Below, in pieces: positions 8,141 through 15,979 of a stretch of 64,000 bases of DNA. Origin of the DNA: an uncultured Bacteroidales bacterium (GTDB lineage: Bacteria; Bacteroidota; Bacteroidia; Bacteroidales; F082); assembly GCA_947303085.1 (NCBI GenBank), contig CAMYXP010000001.1:310001-374000 (forward strand), in the 5' to 3' direction. Positions within the stretch are counted from its first letter, which is position 1. Each line of letters starts with the position of its first letter. A model generated the notes under the pieces. That model was not told the origin of the DNA, did not search any database, and saw only the letters and a program-made list of their open reading frames with translations. Both the position numbers and the translations under genes were made by a program.

Positions 8141-9491
8141 AACAAGGGAATTGGAGACTAAAGGCATTGGCACTCTGTTGCTTATGTACGCCTTGCCGTC
8201 GGTAGTAAGTCAGGTTATATCATCGGTTTACAACATTTGTGACCGTATTTTCATCGGACACGGAGTGGGTGCGCTCGCAATCGCGGGATTGGCCATCACT
8301 TTGCCGATCATCAATATCATCCATGCTTTCGGAGCTTTGATAGGCGTTGGAGCAGGGGCGAGGATGTCGATAGTTTTAGGCAAGAAAGACATCAACTGGG
8401 CGGAAAACATCCTTGGCAACAGTGTCATTTTCACTGTCGTGTTGAGCGGCTTGGTGATGCTGTTTTCCTATATTTTCCTCGATAAAATCTTGTTTGCCTT
8501 TGGCGCTACAGCCGAAACTGTGGCCTACGCCCGCGAATATATGGTCATCGTGCTTCCGGGAATGTTCCTGACTACTATGGCGTTCAACCTCGTCTCGCTG
8601 ATGCGTGCGTCGGGCTATCCGAATCAGTCGATGATAGTGCTAGTTTCGGGTGCGGTGCTCAACATCGGTCTCGACGCCCTGTTTATCTTCGTCTTCCATT
8701 TGGGAATAGCAGGTGCCGCTTGGGCTACCACCATCTCGATGGCGTTTGCCAGCTTCCTGGCGATGTTGCATTTCCTGAAACGCGATTCGTTCATCCGCTT
8801 CCGCCGACACGGATTCCAGCCTAAAGGCTATATCTTCAAAAATATCTTCATGATAGGAATGAGTCCGTTCCTGATGAACGTGGCGGCTGCCGGTGTGGTT
8901 GCGATTCTGAATAAACAGCTCATAAAATACGGCGGCGATATGGCGGTAGGCGCTTACGGTATCGCCAACAGCTACATCCTCATCATGATTATGATTATCC
9001 TCGGGGTGTGCATGGGAATGCAGCCTATTGCGGGCTACAACTACGGTGCAGGTCATCCCGACAGACTTAAACGAGTTTATGTTTTAACGATGAAAGTATG
9101 CGTCGTGTTAGGATTTGTCACTGCCGTCATCGGTTGCACCATGCCTCGCATCATCTCGATGGCGTTTACCAGCGACCAGATTTTGCTCGACATCTCGCAG
9201 ATGGCGTTGCCTTACATCACCGTGATGACGCCTCTCATCGCCTTCACCATTGTCAATTCCAACTTTTTCCAGAGCATCGACAAGCCGTGGATCGCCATTG
9301 TCACCAGCCTCTCGCGTCAGGTCATCTTCCTCATCCCGATGATGTTCATCATGCCGACAATCTTTGAAAATCTGGGAATCGACAGTCTTCAAGGCGTCTT
9401 CTGTTCCTGCACAGTGTCAGATGTCTTTGGTGCGGTGCTGGCGTTGATTTTAATGCTGACGCAGAGGAAAGTGTTTAGATTTATAAAATAA
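8127..9491 (+). CDS. MATE family multidrug/cation antiporter
   Basis: An inner-membrane efflux protein of about 454 residues with roughly 12 helices in two homologous halves. Typical MATE features are the N-terminal GTLLLMYALPSVVSQVISS region, PNQSMIVLVSGAVLNIGLD, and MGMQPIAGYNYGAG in the second half. The substrate is unknown. I prefer the ATG at 8127, which overlaps tatC by 14 nt. An in-frame TTG at 8115 would add four residues. The stop codon lies inside the T-tract of the terminator of the opposing tRNA-Ala gene. Confidence 0.92.
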   Translation: MQTDRTRELETKGIGTLLLMYALPSVVSQVISSVYNICDRIFIGHGVGALAIAGLAITLPIINIIHAFGALIGVGAGARMSIVLGKKDINWAENILGNSVIFTVVLSGLVMLFSYIFLDKILFAFGATAETVAYAREYMVIVLPGMFLTTMAFNLVSLMRASGYPNQSMIVLVSGAVLNIGLDALFIFVFHLGIAGAAWATTISMAFASFLAMLHFLKRDSFIRFRRHGFQPKGYIFKNIFMIGMSPFLMNVAAAGVVAILNKQLIKYGGDMAVGAYGIANSYILIMIMIILGVCMGMQPIAGYNYGAGHPDRLKRVYVLTMKVCVVLGFVTAVIGCTMPRIISMAFTSDQILLDISQMALPYITVMTPLIAFTIVNSNFFQSIDKPWIAIVTSLSRQVIFLIPMMFIMPTIFENLGIDSLQGVFCSCTVSDVFGAVLALILMLTQRKVFRFIK

Positions 9492-9528
9492 AAAAACGAT
9501 AACTAATTGATGCACAATAAGTTATCGT
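9490..9528 (-). terminator. Rho-independent terminator of tRNA-Ala
   Basis: The inverted repeat ACGATAACT (9496-9504) / AGTTATCGT (9520-9528) forms a 9-bp stem. Read on the minus strand it is followed by a run of seven T (9490-9496), so it terminates the tRNA-Ala transcript. The T-run overlaps the stop codon of the convergent MATE gene. It may also work weakly for the plus-strand transcript. Confidence 0.75.
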
Positions 9529-9534
9529 AATTTG

Positions 9535-9607
9535 TGGAGGATACCGGACTCGAACCGGCCACCTTTAGATTGCGAACCTAACGCTCTACCAGATGAGCTA
9601 AACCCCC
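9535..9607 (-). tRNA. tRNA-Ala (anticodon CGC)
   Basis: A 73-nt cloverleaf on the minus strand, CCA not encoded. Acceptor GGGGGTT pairs with ATCCTCC, the D stem is GCTC/GAGC, the anticodon stem is TTAGG/TCTAA with loop TTCGCAA, and the T arm is GCCGG-TTCGAGT-CCGGT. The anticodon is CGC, reading GCG. The G3:U70 wobble pair, the major alanine identity element, is present. Position 6:67 is a U-U mismatch. Confidence 0.93.
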
Positions 9608-9621
9608 AAATTTTACGGCTG

Positions 9622-9629
9622 CAAAATTA
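9622..9629 (-). promoter_or_regulatory. -7 promoter element of tRNA-Ala
   Basis: TAATTTTG on the minus strand, 14 nt upstream of the tRNA 5' end, followed by a GC-rich discriminator (CAGCCG). The other tRNA genes in the window have a similar arrangement. Confidence 0.55.
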
Positions 9630-9672
9630 CATATTTTTTTTAATGTAAATAACTTTCAATCGAAATTAATTT

Positions 9673-9754
9673 TAGCCATTAGGTTTAAAGCCATTAGCCA
9701 TTAGAATCAAGCCTCCAAAAACTAATGGCTAATAGCTTGCGGCTAATGGCTAAA
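9673..9754. repeat. Heptad array TAGCCAT with inverted right arm
   Basis: Degenerate TAGCCAT/TTAGCCA units at 9673-9702 are followed by reverse-complement units (ATGGCTA, GCGGCTA, ATGGCTA) at 9724-9754, giving a large potential hairpin. It occupies most of the gap between the tRNA-Ala promoter and the kinase gene. Related copies lie at 11476-11555 and 23349-23416. Confidence 0.7.
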
Positions 9755-9793
9755 AATCTTTACAAGATTGATGAACTTTATAAACTTTTTATG

Positions 9794-9801
9794 TATCTTT
9801 G
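9794..9801 (+). promoter_or_regulatory. -7 promoter element of the choline-kinase-like gene
   Basis: TATCTTTG, 40 nt upstream of the ATG at 9842. It matches TAnnTTTG and implies a leader of about 35 nt. Confidence 0.5.
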
Positions 9802-9841
9802 CACACAATTTTGAAAACGAATTAATAAACAATTTTTAACC

Positions 9842-10711
9842 ATGGAAATTGAACTTTATATCATCAGAAGAGTTAACGCCTTGCTGCAAGCAACCGACGC
9901 TAAAATAGTGAAACGCCTCGAAGGCGGAATGAGCAATTACACCTATGTTGTTGAGTGTCAAGGGGAATTATATACATACCGCGTACCGGGTAAGTTCGCC
10001 GAACGCTTTGTTGACCGCGTGGAAGAAGACGCCAACATCAAAGAAGTGGAGAAACTTGACCTCAACAACAAGACTGTTTATGTTGAGATTCGCTCAGGCG
10101 AGAAACTGGCAAAATACGTCGACGGTACCATCATGTCGACAACCGACGTAGTCTCTTACAACGAGATGTCAGTGAAGGCTTTGAAGAAACTGCACAACAG
10201 CGACCTGAAGTTCAGCGACTACAACGCTTTCGGTCGTCTCGACACCTACGAGAAATATTGCACCGACCTGGGTTTCAAGCATCCGCAGGAATATGTCGAG
10301 CTGCGTCACACCCTCGACGAGATGCGCAAACTTTACAAAGAGGTGAAAAAAGTGCCGTGCCACTGCGACTATCAGCCTACAAACCTCGTCATCGCAAAGG
10401 ATAAGTTCTATGTCTTGGACTGGGAATTTGCCGGTATGAACGACCCGTTCTACGATATCGCTTGCTACGGAAACGCCGGTTTCGACAAGGCTTTGTCGCT
10501 GCTTGAGGCTTACGTGGGGCACAAACCGACCCGGGAAGAGCTGAACCGCCTGTATTTCCACCGCGCATTCCAGTGCCTGCAGTGGTTCAACGTCGCCATC
10601 TTCAAAGATAAAGTTGGCCTTAGCAAAGATCTGAATATGGATTTCAACGCCGTCGCCTTCATGTTCTTAGGCATGGCGAAGGATCTTATCGGAAACTGCA
10701 GTAAAAACTAA
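9842..10711 (+). CDS. Choline/aminoglycoside phosphotransferase-family kinase (LicA-like)
   Basis: A 289-residue protein with the fold of choline and aminoglycoside kinases. Brenner's motif CHCDYQPTNLV places the catalytic Asp at about residue 176 and the Mg-binding Asn at 181. VLDWEFAGMNDPFYDIA supplies the second Mg-binding Asp at 193. The N-terminal GGMSNYTYVVE is the nucleotide loop typical of choline kinase/LicA rather than of resistance enzymes, so phosphorylation of choline, ethanolamine or a related small alcohol is the best guess. No licB, licC or licD neighbour is present to support choline decoration. The stop overlaps the stop of the convergent sufT gene. Confidence 0.85.
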   Translation: MEIELYIIRRVNALLQATDAKIVKRLEGGMSNYTYVVECQGELYTYRVPGKFAERFVDRVEEDANIKEVEKLDLNNKTVYVEIRSGEKLAKYVDGTIMSTTDVVSYNEMSVKALKKLHNSDLKFSDYNAFGRLDTYEKYCTDLGFKHPQEYVELRHTLDEMRKLYKEVKKVPCHCDYQPTNLVIAKDKFYVLDWEFAGMNDPFYDIACYGNAGFDKALSLLEAYVGHKPTREELNRLYFHRAFQCLQWFNVAIFKDKVGLSKDLNMDFNAVAFMFLGMAKDLIGNCSKN

Positions 10712-11058
10712 TACATCATATCGGCAAGGCCGAAACCTTCGTCGAGACCGAGCTCAGCGCGCACCTCTTCGGAGAGGCTCGCCGGACTCCATGCCGGCTC
10801 GAAGGTGAGCTCCACATCACACGACTTAACGCCCATTATAGCGCTGACTTTCTCCTTAACGAAATTAGGGAGATAGTCGGCGACAGGGCAGTTAGGTGCT
10901 GTCACGGTCATCAAAATGCTCACCGCACCCTCATCGTCGATGTTGATTTCATAAATCAAACCCAGTTTGTATATATCAACTGGTATTTCAGGGTCGTAAA
11001 TACCACTTAAAACGGCAATCACCCTTTCTTTTAATTCATTTTTTTCTGTTTCTGTCAT
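10708..11058 (-). CDS. sufT: MIP18-family (DUF59) Fe-S assembly protein, SufT-like
   Basis: A 116-residue member of the DUF59/MIP18 family, which helps mature Fe-S proteins. YDPEIPVDIYKLGLIYEI near residue 20 and MTVTAPNCPVADYLP near residue 50, with its conserved Cys, are the family signatures. The C-terminal half (VELTFEPAWSPASLSEEVRAELGL) also fits. It is the last gene of the suf operon. Its start overlaps the sufE stop by 4 nt, and its stop overlaps that of the convergent kinase gene. Confidence 0.9.
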   Translation of the reverse strand: MTETEKNELKERVIAVLSGIYDPEIPVDIYKLGLIYEINIDDEGAVSILMTVTAPNCPVADYLPNFVKEKVSAIMGVKSCDVELTFEPAWSPASLSEEVRAELGLDEGFGLADMMY

Positions 11059-11468
11059 TTGTTCATTATTTCGGCATACAACATCATCTGTTTCACCATG
11101 CTCAACAACCCATTTGAGCGGGTAGGCGAGAGGTGCTCCTTCAACCCAATCTCATCCAAGAAGCTCATATCAGCTGCCAAGATATCGGCTGGAGTCTGTC
11201 CCGAAAACACCTTTATCAATAAGTTGATGATGCCTTTGGTGATGACGGCGTCGCTGTCGGCAGTGAAATAAATCTTGCCGTCTTTCAACTCGGCGTGAAG
11301 CCAAACTCTTGACTGACAGCCATTTATGAGGTAATTGTCGTTTCTGTAATGCGGGTCGATGATCGGACATTCCTTACCCATCTCGATGAGCATCGCGTAG
11401 CGGTCCATCCAGTCGTCGAACATCGAAAACTCTTCTACTATTGAATCCTGAATCTCTTTAATTGTCAT
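11055..11468 (-). CDS. sufE: SufE-family sulfur acceptor
   Basis: This 137-residue protein accepts persulfide sulfur from the cysteine desulfurase SufS and passes it to the SufBCD scaffold. The acceptor Cys is at residue 51 in YLINGCQSRVWL, the conserved SufE loop. Length is normal. It lies downstream of sufS, separated by an 86-nt gap filled with a heptad repeat hairpin, and upstream of sufT with a 4-nt overlap. Confidence 0.95.
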   Translation of the reverse strand: MTIKEIQDSIVEEFSMFDDWMDRYAMLIEMGKECPIIDPHYRNDNYLINGCQSRVWLHAELKDGKIYFTADSDAVITKGIINLLIKVFSGQTPADILAADMSFLDEIGLKEHLSPTRSNGLLSMVKQMMLYAEIMNK

Positions 11469-11475
11469 ATTTTTA

Positions 11476-11555
11476 AGCTATTAGCCGTTAGCCGTTAGCC
11501 ATTAGCTATTAGTTTTCTTTCATTCCTAATGGCTAATGGCTATTACCTAATGGCT
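11476..11555. repeat. Heptad array AGCCATT with inverted right arm, at the sufS stop
   Basis: Five 7-bp units (AGCTATT, AGCCGTT, AGCCGTT, AGCCATT, AGCTATT) at 11476-11510 are followed by four inverted units (CTAATGG, CTAATGG, CTATTAC, CTAATGG) at 11526-11553. In the sense of sufS the array begins at the last base of its TGA stop codon. The arms can form a long hairpin between sufS and sufE. Confidence 0.75.
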
Positions 11556-12784
11556 CATTTTAACATATTTGCTGCTTTATCTACTGCTTTTACAAAAATA
11601 TCAATTTCTTCCTTTGTGTTGTACATTGCAAATGAGGCTCTCACCGTTCCCGGGATGCCGAAGAATGTCATCACTGGCTCGGCGCAATGGTGACCGGTAC
11701 GCACTGCAACGCCCATTTTGTCGATGATGGTGCCAAGGTCGTAAGGATGGATGCCGTCTATCACAAACGAAATCAATCCGTTACGTTTTGGAGCCTGCCC
11801 GATGAAACGCATTCCTTCGATGTTTGCGAGTTGCTCGGTTGCATATCTCAAAAGCTCGTCTTCGTAAGCCTCAACTTCTTGGCGATCAAAGCTTTGAATG
11901 AACTTTACGGCTGTTTCCAAACCTAAAGCAGCACCAACATTCGGTGTTCCAGCCTCGAATTTGAACGGCACTTTGTTGAACGTGGTCTTCTCAAAACTCA
12001 CTGTGTCGACCATCTCGCCGCCAAATTGATACGGAGGCATCTTCTCGAGCCACTCCATCTTGCCGTACAAGCCGCCGATGCCCATCGGAGCGTACATCTT
12101 ATGCCCTGAAAACACGTAAAAATCGCAGTCAAGATCTTGAACGTCAATCACTTGGTGTGCCATCGACTGTGCTCCGTCAATAACAACCGGGATGTCGTAT
12201 TTGTGAGCCATCGAAATCATCTCCTTGATAGGATTTACAGTGCCTAAAGTGTTGGAAATGTGAGCGATAGAAACTATTTTCGGACGTTGCTTGAGCAGTT
12301 CTTCGTAATGATTCAAATCAAGAACGCCGTTTTTATCCATGCGAATAACGAGCAACTGACCTTTTGAGTGCATAAGCATCTGCTGCCACGGCACCATATT
12401 CGAATGATGCTCCATAGCGCTCACCACCACCTTATCGCCTTCGCCTACAAGAAGTTGTCCCAAAGAAGTCGCAAGTAAATTTAGAGATTCTGTAGTTCCT
12501 CTAGTGAAAACTATTTCCTGTGGCTGACGGGCATTGATGAACTGCGCAACGGTCTTTCTCGCATTCTCGTAAGCCTCCGTCGCCATCTGGCTCAGGTAAT
12601 GCACTCCGCGGTGGATGTTGCAGTTCTCATGCAGATAGTAATCGCGCTCGCGCTCAATAACGCAAAGCGGTTTCTGCGTCGTAGCAGCATTGTCGAAATA
12701 CACCAAAGGCTTGCCGTAAACCTGCTGGTCCAGCACCGGAAATTGGGCCCTTATATCATTGATATTGAATTGATTCAAAGCCAT
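11555..12784 (-). CDS. sufS: Cysteine desulfurase SufS
   Basis: A PLP enzyme that takes sulfur from L-cysteine for Fe-S cluster assembly. It is 409 residues long, normal for group II (SufS/CsdA). The PLP Lys is at about 229 in SGHKMYAPMGIGGLYG, the persulfide Cys at about 367 in RTGHHCAEP, and the N-terminal FDNAATTQKP binds cofactor. It lies 8 nt after sufD. The heptad hairpin directly after its stop may limit or stabilise the downstream message. Confidence 0.97.
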   Translation of the reverse strand: MALNQFNINDIRAQFPVLDQQVYGKPLVYFDNAATTQKPLCVIERERDYYLHENCNIHRGVHYLSQMATEAYENARKTVAQFINARQPQEIVFTRGTTESLNLLATSLGQLLVGEGDKVVVSAMEHHSNMVPWQQMLMHSKGQLLVIRMDKNGVLDLNHYEELLKQRPKIVSIAHISNTLGTVNPIKEMISMAHKYDIPVVIDGAQSMAHQVIDVQDLDCDFYVFSGHKMYAPMGIGGLYGKMEWLEKMPPYQFGGEMVDTVSFEKTTFNKVPFKFEAGTPNVGAALGLETAVKFIQSFDRQEVEAYEDELLRYATEQLANIEGMRFIGQAPKRNGLISFVIDGIHPYDLGTIIDKMGVAVRTGHHCAEPVMTFFGIPGTVRASFAMYNTKEEIDIFVKAVDKAANMLK

Positions 12785-12792
12785 AATAACGA

Positions 12793-13626
12793 TTAAATCT
12801 TACTCAAATCAATCTTAAAAACCTTCTCCTTGTTGCTGCACTGGAAGATGCAGGTGTCGCAACTTGAGAGTTCGCCTTTTAAGCGGCGTTTAATCATGTC
12901 GTCGATGCTGTCGTGAATGCTTTCAATCTTGATGTGATTGCTAATTTCAGCCGCGAAAGCATACAACAAAAGCATTCTTGCGTCCTCTTTCTTGATGCCG
13001 CGCTGGCGCATGTAGAACATCGCGTCCTGATCGAGCTGGCCGGTGGATGTGCCGTGCGAACATTTCACGTCGTCGGCATAAATCTCAAGGAAAGGCATTG
13101 TGTTGATCTTTGCCCTGTCCGTCAAAATAATATTACTATTATTCTGATATGCGTTGGTTTTCTGAGCATGTGGCGCCACCATCACGTGACCGTTAAACAC
13201 TGCCGATGCCTCGTCGTCAAGAATGCCCTTAAACTTCTCGTTGCTGCTGCAGTTCGGCACGTTGTGGTTGATTTTCATGAGGTTTTCGACGTGCTGTTTC
13301 TTGTCGAGAAGGTACAAACCGTAAATTTGCAAATCTGCACCTTCACCATTCAAGTCGACGTTGATGTTGTTCTGCACAAAACCAGTGTTGAACGTCACCA
13401 ACACGAAGTGTACGCTGCTGTTGGCGGCCTGCTTGATGTTGATGTGCGTGGTCAGATGAGAATCGTCGTTGAGGTTCTGAATTCTGTACAGCTCGAGGGT
13501 GGAATTCTCCTCCATCACGATGTCGCACTGCTCCTCGTTCGACTGCAGATGACTGCTGTCGTCCAAAAGTACGAGCTGCCGACTCTGATTTTTACCGACC
13601 GTTATGTTGTTTTCGAGATAAGCCAT
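12793..13626 (-). CDS. sufD: SufD, shortened scaffold subunit
   Basis: The partner of SufB in the SufBC2D Fe-S scaffold. Only 277 residues are encoded, against roughly 400-450 in most SufD proteins. The beta-helix core (about residues 15-180) and the C-terminal SufBD helical region are kept, with the conserved CSHGTSTGQLDQDAMFYMRQRGI near 205. The N-terminal helical region is missing. The C-terminus carries CDTCIFQC, a Cys cluster whose role is unknown. It lies between sufC (11-nt gap) and sufS (8-nt gap), so no room exists for a lost 5' part in another frame. Confidence 0.9.
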   Translation of the reverse strand: MAYLENNITVGKNQSRQLVLLDDSSHLQSNEEQCDIVMEENSTLELYRIQNLNDDSHLTTHINIKQAANSSVHFVLVTFNTGFVQNNINVDLNGEGADLQIYGLYLLDKKQHVENLMKINHNVPNCSSNEKFKGILDDEASAVFNGHVMVAPHAQKTNAYQNNSNIILTDRAKINTMPFLEIYADDVKCSHGTSTGQLDQDAMFYMRQRGIKKEDARMLLLYAFAAEISNHIKIESIHDSIDDMIKRRLKGELSSCDTCIFQCSNKEKVFKIDLSKI

Positions 13627-13637
13627 CGCCGTAAAAG

Positions 13638-14390
13638 TTAGAGTTTCAGTTCCTTAACCCATTCGTAACCCTTTTCTTCGAGCTCGAGCGCGAGTTTTTT
13701 GTCGCCAGATTTCACTATGCGGCCGTCGTACATCACATGGACGAAATCAGGGACGATATAATCCAGAAGTCGTTGATAGTGAGTGATTACCACGAAGGCG
13801 TTATGCTCGTTGTGAAGCTGGTTGACGCCGTTCGCCACTATTCTTAAAGCGTCGATATCCAAGCCTGAGTCGGTCTCGTCGAGGATGGAGAGCTCAGGTT
13901 CGAGCATTGCCATCTGGAAGATCTCGTTTTTCTTCTTCTCGCCGCCCGAAAAGCCCACGTTTACATAGCGGTTCTGCAATTTTTCAGTAATCTCCACCAT
14001 TGCCTGTTTCTGCTTCATCATCTTGGTGAAGTCGATCATTGACATCGGCGGAAGTCCTTGATATTCACGCTTGGCGTTGACTGCGGTGCGCATGAAATTT
14101 TGCATCGAGACGCCTGGAATCTCCACCGGATACTGGAAACTCAGGAATATGCCGAGGTTTGCGCGCTCCTCAGGCGGCATCCAAACGATGTTCTGGCCTT
14201 TGTACCAGATTTCGCCTTCGGTGATCTCATAGCCCTCGCGGCCTGTAACGGCGGCTGCCCATGTGCTCTTGCCGGTTCCGTTAGGTCCCATGATGGCGTG
14301 AATCTCGCCCTCGTTAACTCCGAGGTTGAAGCCTTTTAATATTTCCTTGCCTCCAATCGAGACATGTAAATTCTTAATATTCAGTAACAT
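13638..14390 (-). CDS. sufC: SufC ATPase of the Fe-S scaffold
   Basis: The ABC-type ATPase of the SufBC2D complex, cytoplasmic, 250 residues. Walker A GPNGTGKST is at about 35-43. The signature loop FSGGEKKKNEI and Walker B with LSILDETDSGLD follow the SufC pattern, as does the C-terminal HVMYDGRIVKSGD. It lies 41 nt after sufB, and that gap holds a 9-bp tandem repeat. Confidence 0.97.
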   Translation of the reverse strand: MLLNIKNLHVSIGGKEILKGFNLGVNEGEIHAIMGPNGTGKSTWAAAVTGREGYEITEGEIWYKGQNIVWMPPEERANLGIFLSFQYPVEIPGVSMQNFMRTAVNAKREYQGLPPMSMIDFTKMMKQKQAMVEITEKLQNRYVNVGFSGGEKKKNEIFQMAMLEPELSILDETDSGLDIDALRIVANGVNQLHNEHNAFVVITHYQRLLDYIVPDFVHVMYDGRIVKSGDKKLALELEEKGYEWVKELKL

Positions 14391-14392
14391 AT

Positions 14393-14437
14393 ATTTATCC
14401 TTTCTTATCCTTCTTATCTTTCTTATCCATCTTATCC
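14393..14437. repeat. 9-bp tandem array (GGATAAGAA-type) between sufB and sufC
   Basis: On the minus strand, five units resembling GGATAAGAT / GGATAAGAA / AGATAAGAA run back to back from the sufB stop codon almost to the sufC start. The first unit overlaps the sufB TAA. A small inverted relative (AAGATAAG, CTTATCC units) lies at 39126-39149. Confidence 0.65.
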
Positions 14438-15880
14438 GACGGATCCTTCTAATGTAATCGACAGCAACTTCTGCGCCTCCACCGCAAACTCCATCGGCAG
14501 TTTATTCAGCACATCCTTTGCATATCCATTGACAATCAAGCCGATAGCTTTTTCTGTCGGGATGCCGCGTTGGTTACAGTAAAACAGCTGGTCTTCCGAA
14601 ATCTTCGATGTCGTAGCCTCATGTTCGAGTATGCTGCTGTCGTTGCCGCATTCCACGTATGGCCAGGTGTGTGCGCCACATTGGTCGCCCAATAGCAACG
14701 AGTCGCATTGCGAGAAATTACGGCAGTTGGTAGCTTCAGGCACCACTTTCACCAATCCACGATAGCCATTTTGACTGTGACCCGCCGAGATACCTTTCGA
14801 GATGATGGTCGAGCGGCTGTTTTTGCCGATGTGAATCATCTTAGTGCCGGTGTCGGCCTGCTGGTAGTTGTTGGTAACAGCAACAGAGTAGAATTCCGCC
14901 ACTGTATTGTCGCCTTTCAAGATGCAGCTCGGGTATTTCCAAGTGATGGCAGAGCCAGTCTCTACCTGCGTCCACGAGATTTTAGCGTTGTCACCACGGC
15001 AGATGCCTCGTTTTGTGACGAAGTTATAAATTCCGCCTTTGCCGTCTTTATCGCCTGGATACCAGTTTTGAACTGTCGAATATTTCACCTCTGCGTCTTT
15101 CTCGGAAATAATCTCCACGATAGCCGCATGTAATTGATTTTCATCACGTTGTGGAGCGGTGCAGCCTTCCATGTAGCTCACGTAGGCACCTTCGTCGGCA
15201 ACAATCAACGTTCTCTCAAACTGACCTGTATTTGCTGCGTTGATTCTGAAATATGTCGACAACTCTATCGGGCAGCGAACGCCTTTCGGCACGTAGCAGA
15301 ACGAACCGTCGCTGAATACCGCCGAGTTCAAGGCTGCGAAGAAGTTGTCAGTGTAAGGCACAACTTTTCCGAGATATTTCTTCACCAGGTCGGGGTGCTG
15401 TTTCACTGCCTCGCTGAACGACATGAAGATGATGCCATGCTTCGAAAGTGTCTCTTGGAACGTGGTTTTCACCGAAGTTGAGTCCATCACAGCGTCAACC
15501 GCTACTCCCGAGAGTTTTTTCTGCTCATCGAGCGAAATTCCAAGCTTGTCGAATGTCGCCAAAAGCTCAGGATCGACCTCATCCAAACTTTTTGCTTTGC
15601 GCTGTTTTGGCGCCGCATAGTATATAATGTCTTGAAAATCAATAGGTGGAATGGTGAGGTGCGCCCATGTCGGCATCTTCAAGGTCTGCCAGTGACGGAA
15701 CGCCTTCAAACGGAAATCCAACAGCCAATCAGGCTCCTCTTTCTTCTTCGAAATCAGGCGTATGATGTCCTCATTCAAGCCTTTCGGGATGAAATCGGTC
15801 TCAATATCGGTTACAAAACCGAACTCATAGTCCTTGTTGGTTACCTCTTCGATTATATTCTCCTTTGGATTTGACTCCAT
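14432..15880 (-). CDS. sufB: SufB, core scaffold subunit
   Basis: The Fe-S scaffold on which clusters are built, 482 residues, normal length. Recognisable SufB stretches are [34 protein letters not shown] (about 240-260), NWYPGD, the [13 protein letters not shown] region, and [27 protein letters not shown] near the C-terminus, which contains the conserved Cys and His positions. It is the first gene of the operon sufB-C-D-S-E-T and is driven by a promoter divergent from that of the gene at 15980. Confidence 0.97.
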   Translation of the reverse strand: MESNPKENIIEEVTNKDYEFGFVTDIETDFIPKGLNEDIIRLISKKKEEPDWLLDFRLKAFRHWQTLKMPTWAHLTIPPIDFQDIIYYAAPKQRKAKSLDEVDPELLATFDKLGISLDEQKKLSGVAVDAVMDSTSVKTTFQETLSKHGIIFMSFSEAVKQHPDLVKKYLGKVVPYTDNFFAALNSAVFSDGSFCYVPKGVRCPIELSTYFRINAANTGQFERTLIVADEGAYVSYMEGCTAPQRDENQLHAAIVEIISEKDAEVKYSTVQNWYPGDKDGKGGIYNFVTKRGICRGDNAKISWTQVETGSAITWKYPSCILKGDNTVAEFYSVAVTNNYQQADTGTKMIHIGKNSRSTIISKGISAGHSQNGYRGLVKVVPEATNCRNFSQCDSLLLGDQCGAHTWPYVECGNDSSILEHEATTSKISEDQLFYCNQRGIPTEKAIGLIVNGYAKDVLNKLPMEFAVEAQKLLSITLEGSVG

Positions 15881-15906
15881 AACTAAAAATCTAAAATATT
15901 AATTTG

Positions 15907-15914
15907 CAAAAATA
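15907..15914 (-). promoter_or_regulatory. -7 promoter element of the suf operon
   Basis: TATTTTTG on the minus strand, about 26 nt upstream of the sufB ATG. No Fur- or IscR-like palindrome was recognised nearby. Confidence 0.55.
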
Positions 15915-15954
15915 CAAATTTTTATCGAATTGGCGTTTATTTATCAAAAATCTT

Positions 15955-15962
15955 TAACTTTG
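15955..15962 (+). promoter_or_regulatory. -7 promoter element of the gene at 15980
   Basis: TAACTTTG ends 17 nt before the ATG. It is divergent from the suf promoter, and the two elements are about 40 nt apart. Confidence 0.55.
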
Positions 15963-15979
15963 CATCATAATTTTTTGGT

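Noticed and set aside
9673..9754. CRISPR-like array
   Set aside because: Units are 7 bp without spacers and form inverted arms; no cas gene is present.
12913..13641. 242-residue plus-strand frame opposite sufD
   Set aside because: Antisense shadow of sufD with Val/His-rich random composition; sufD itself has clear family motifs.
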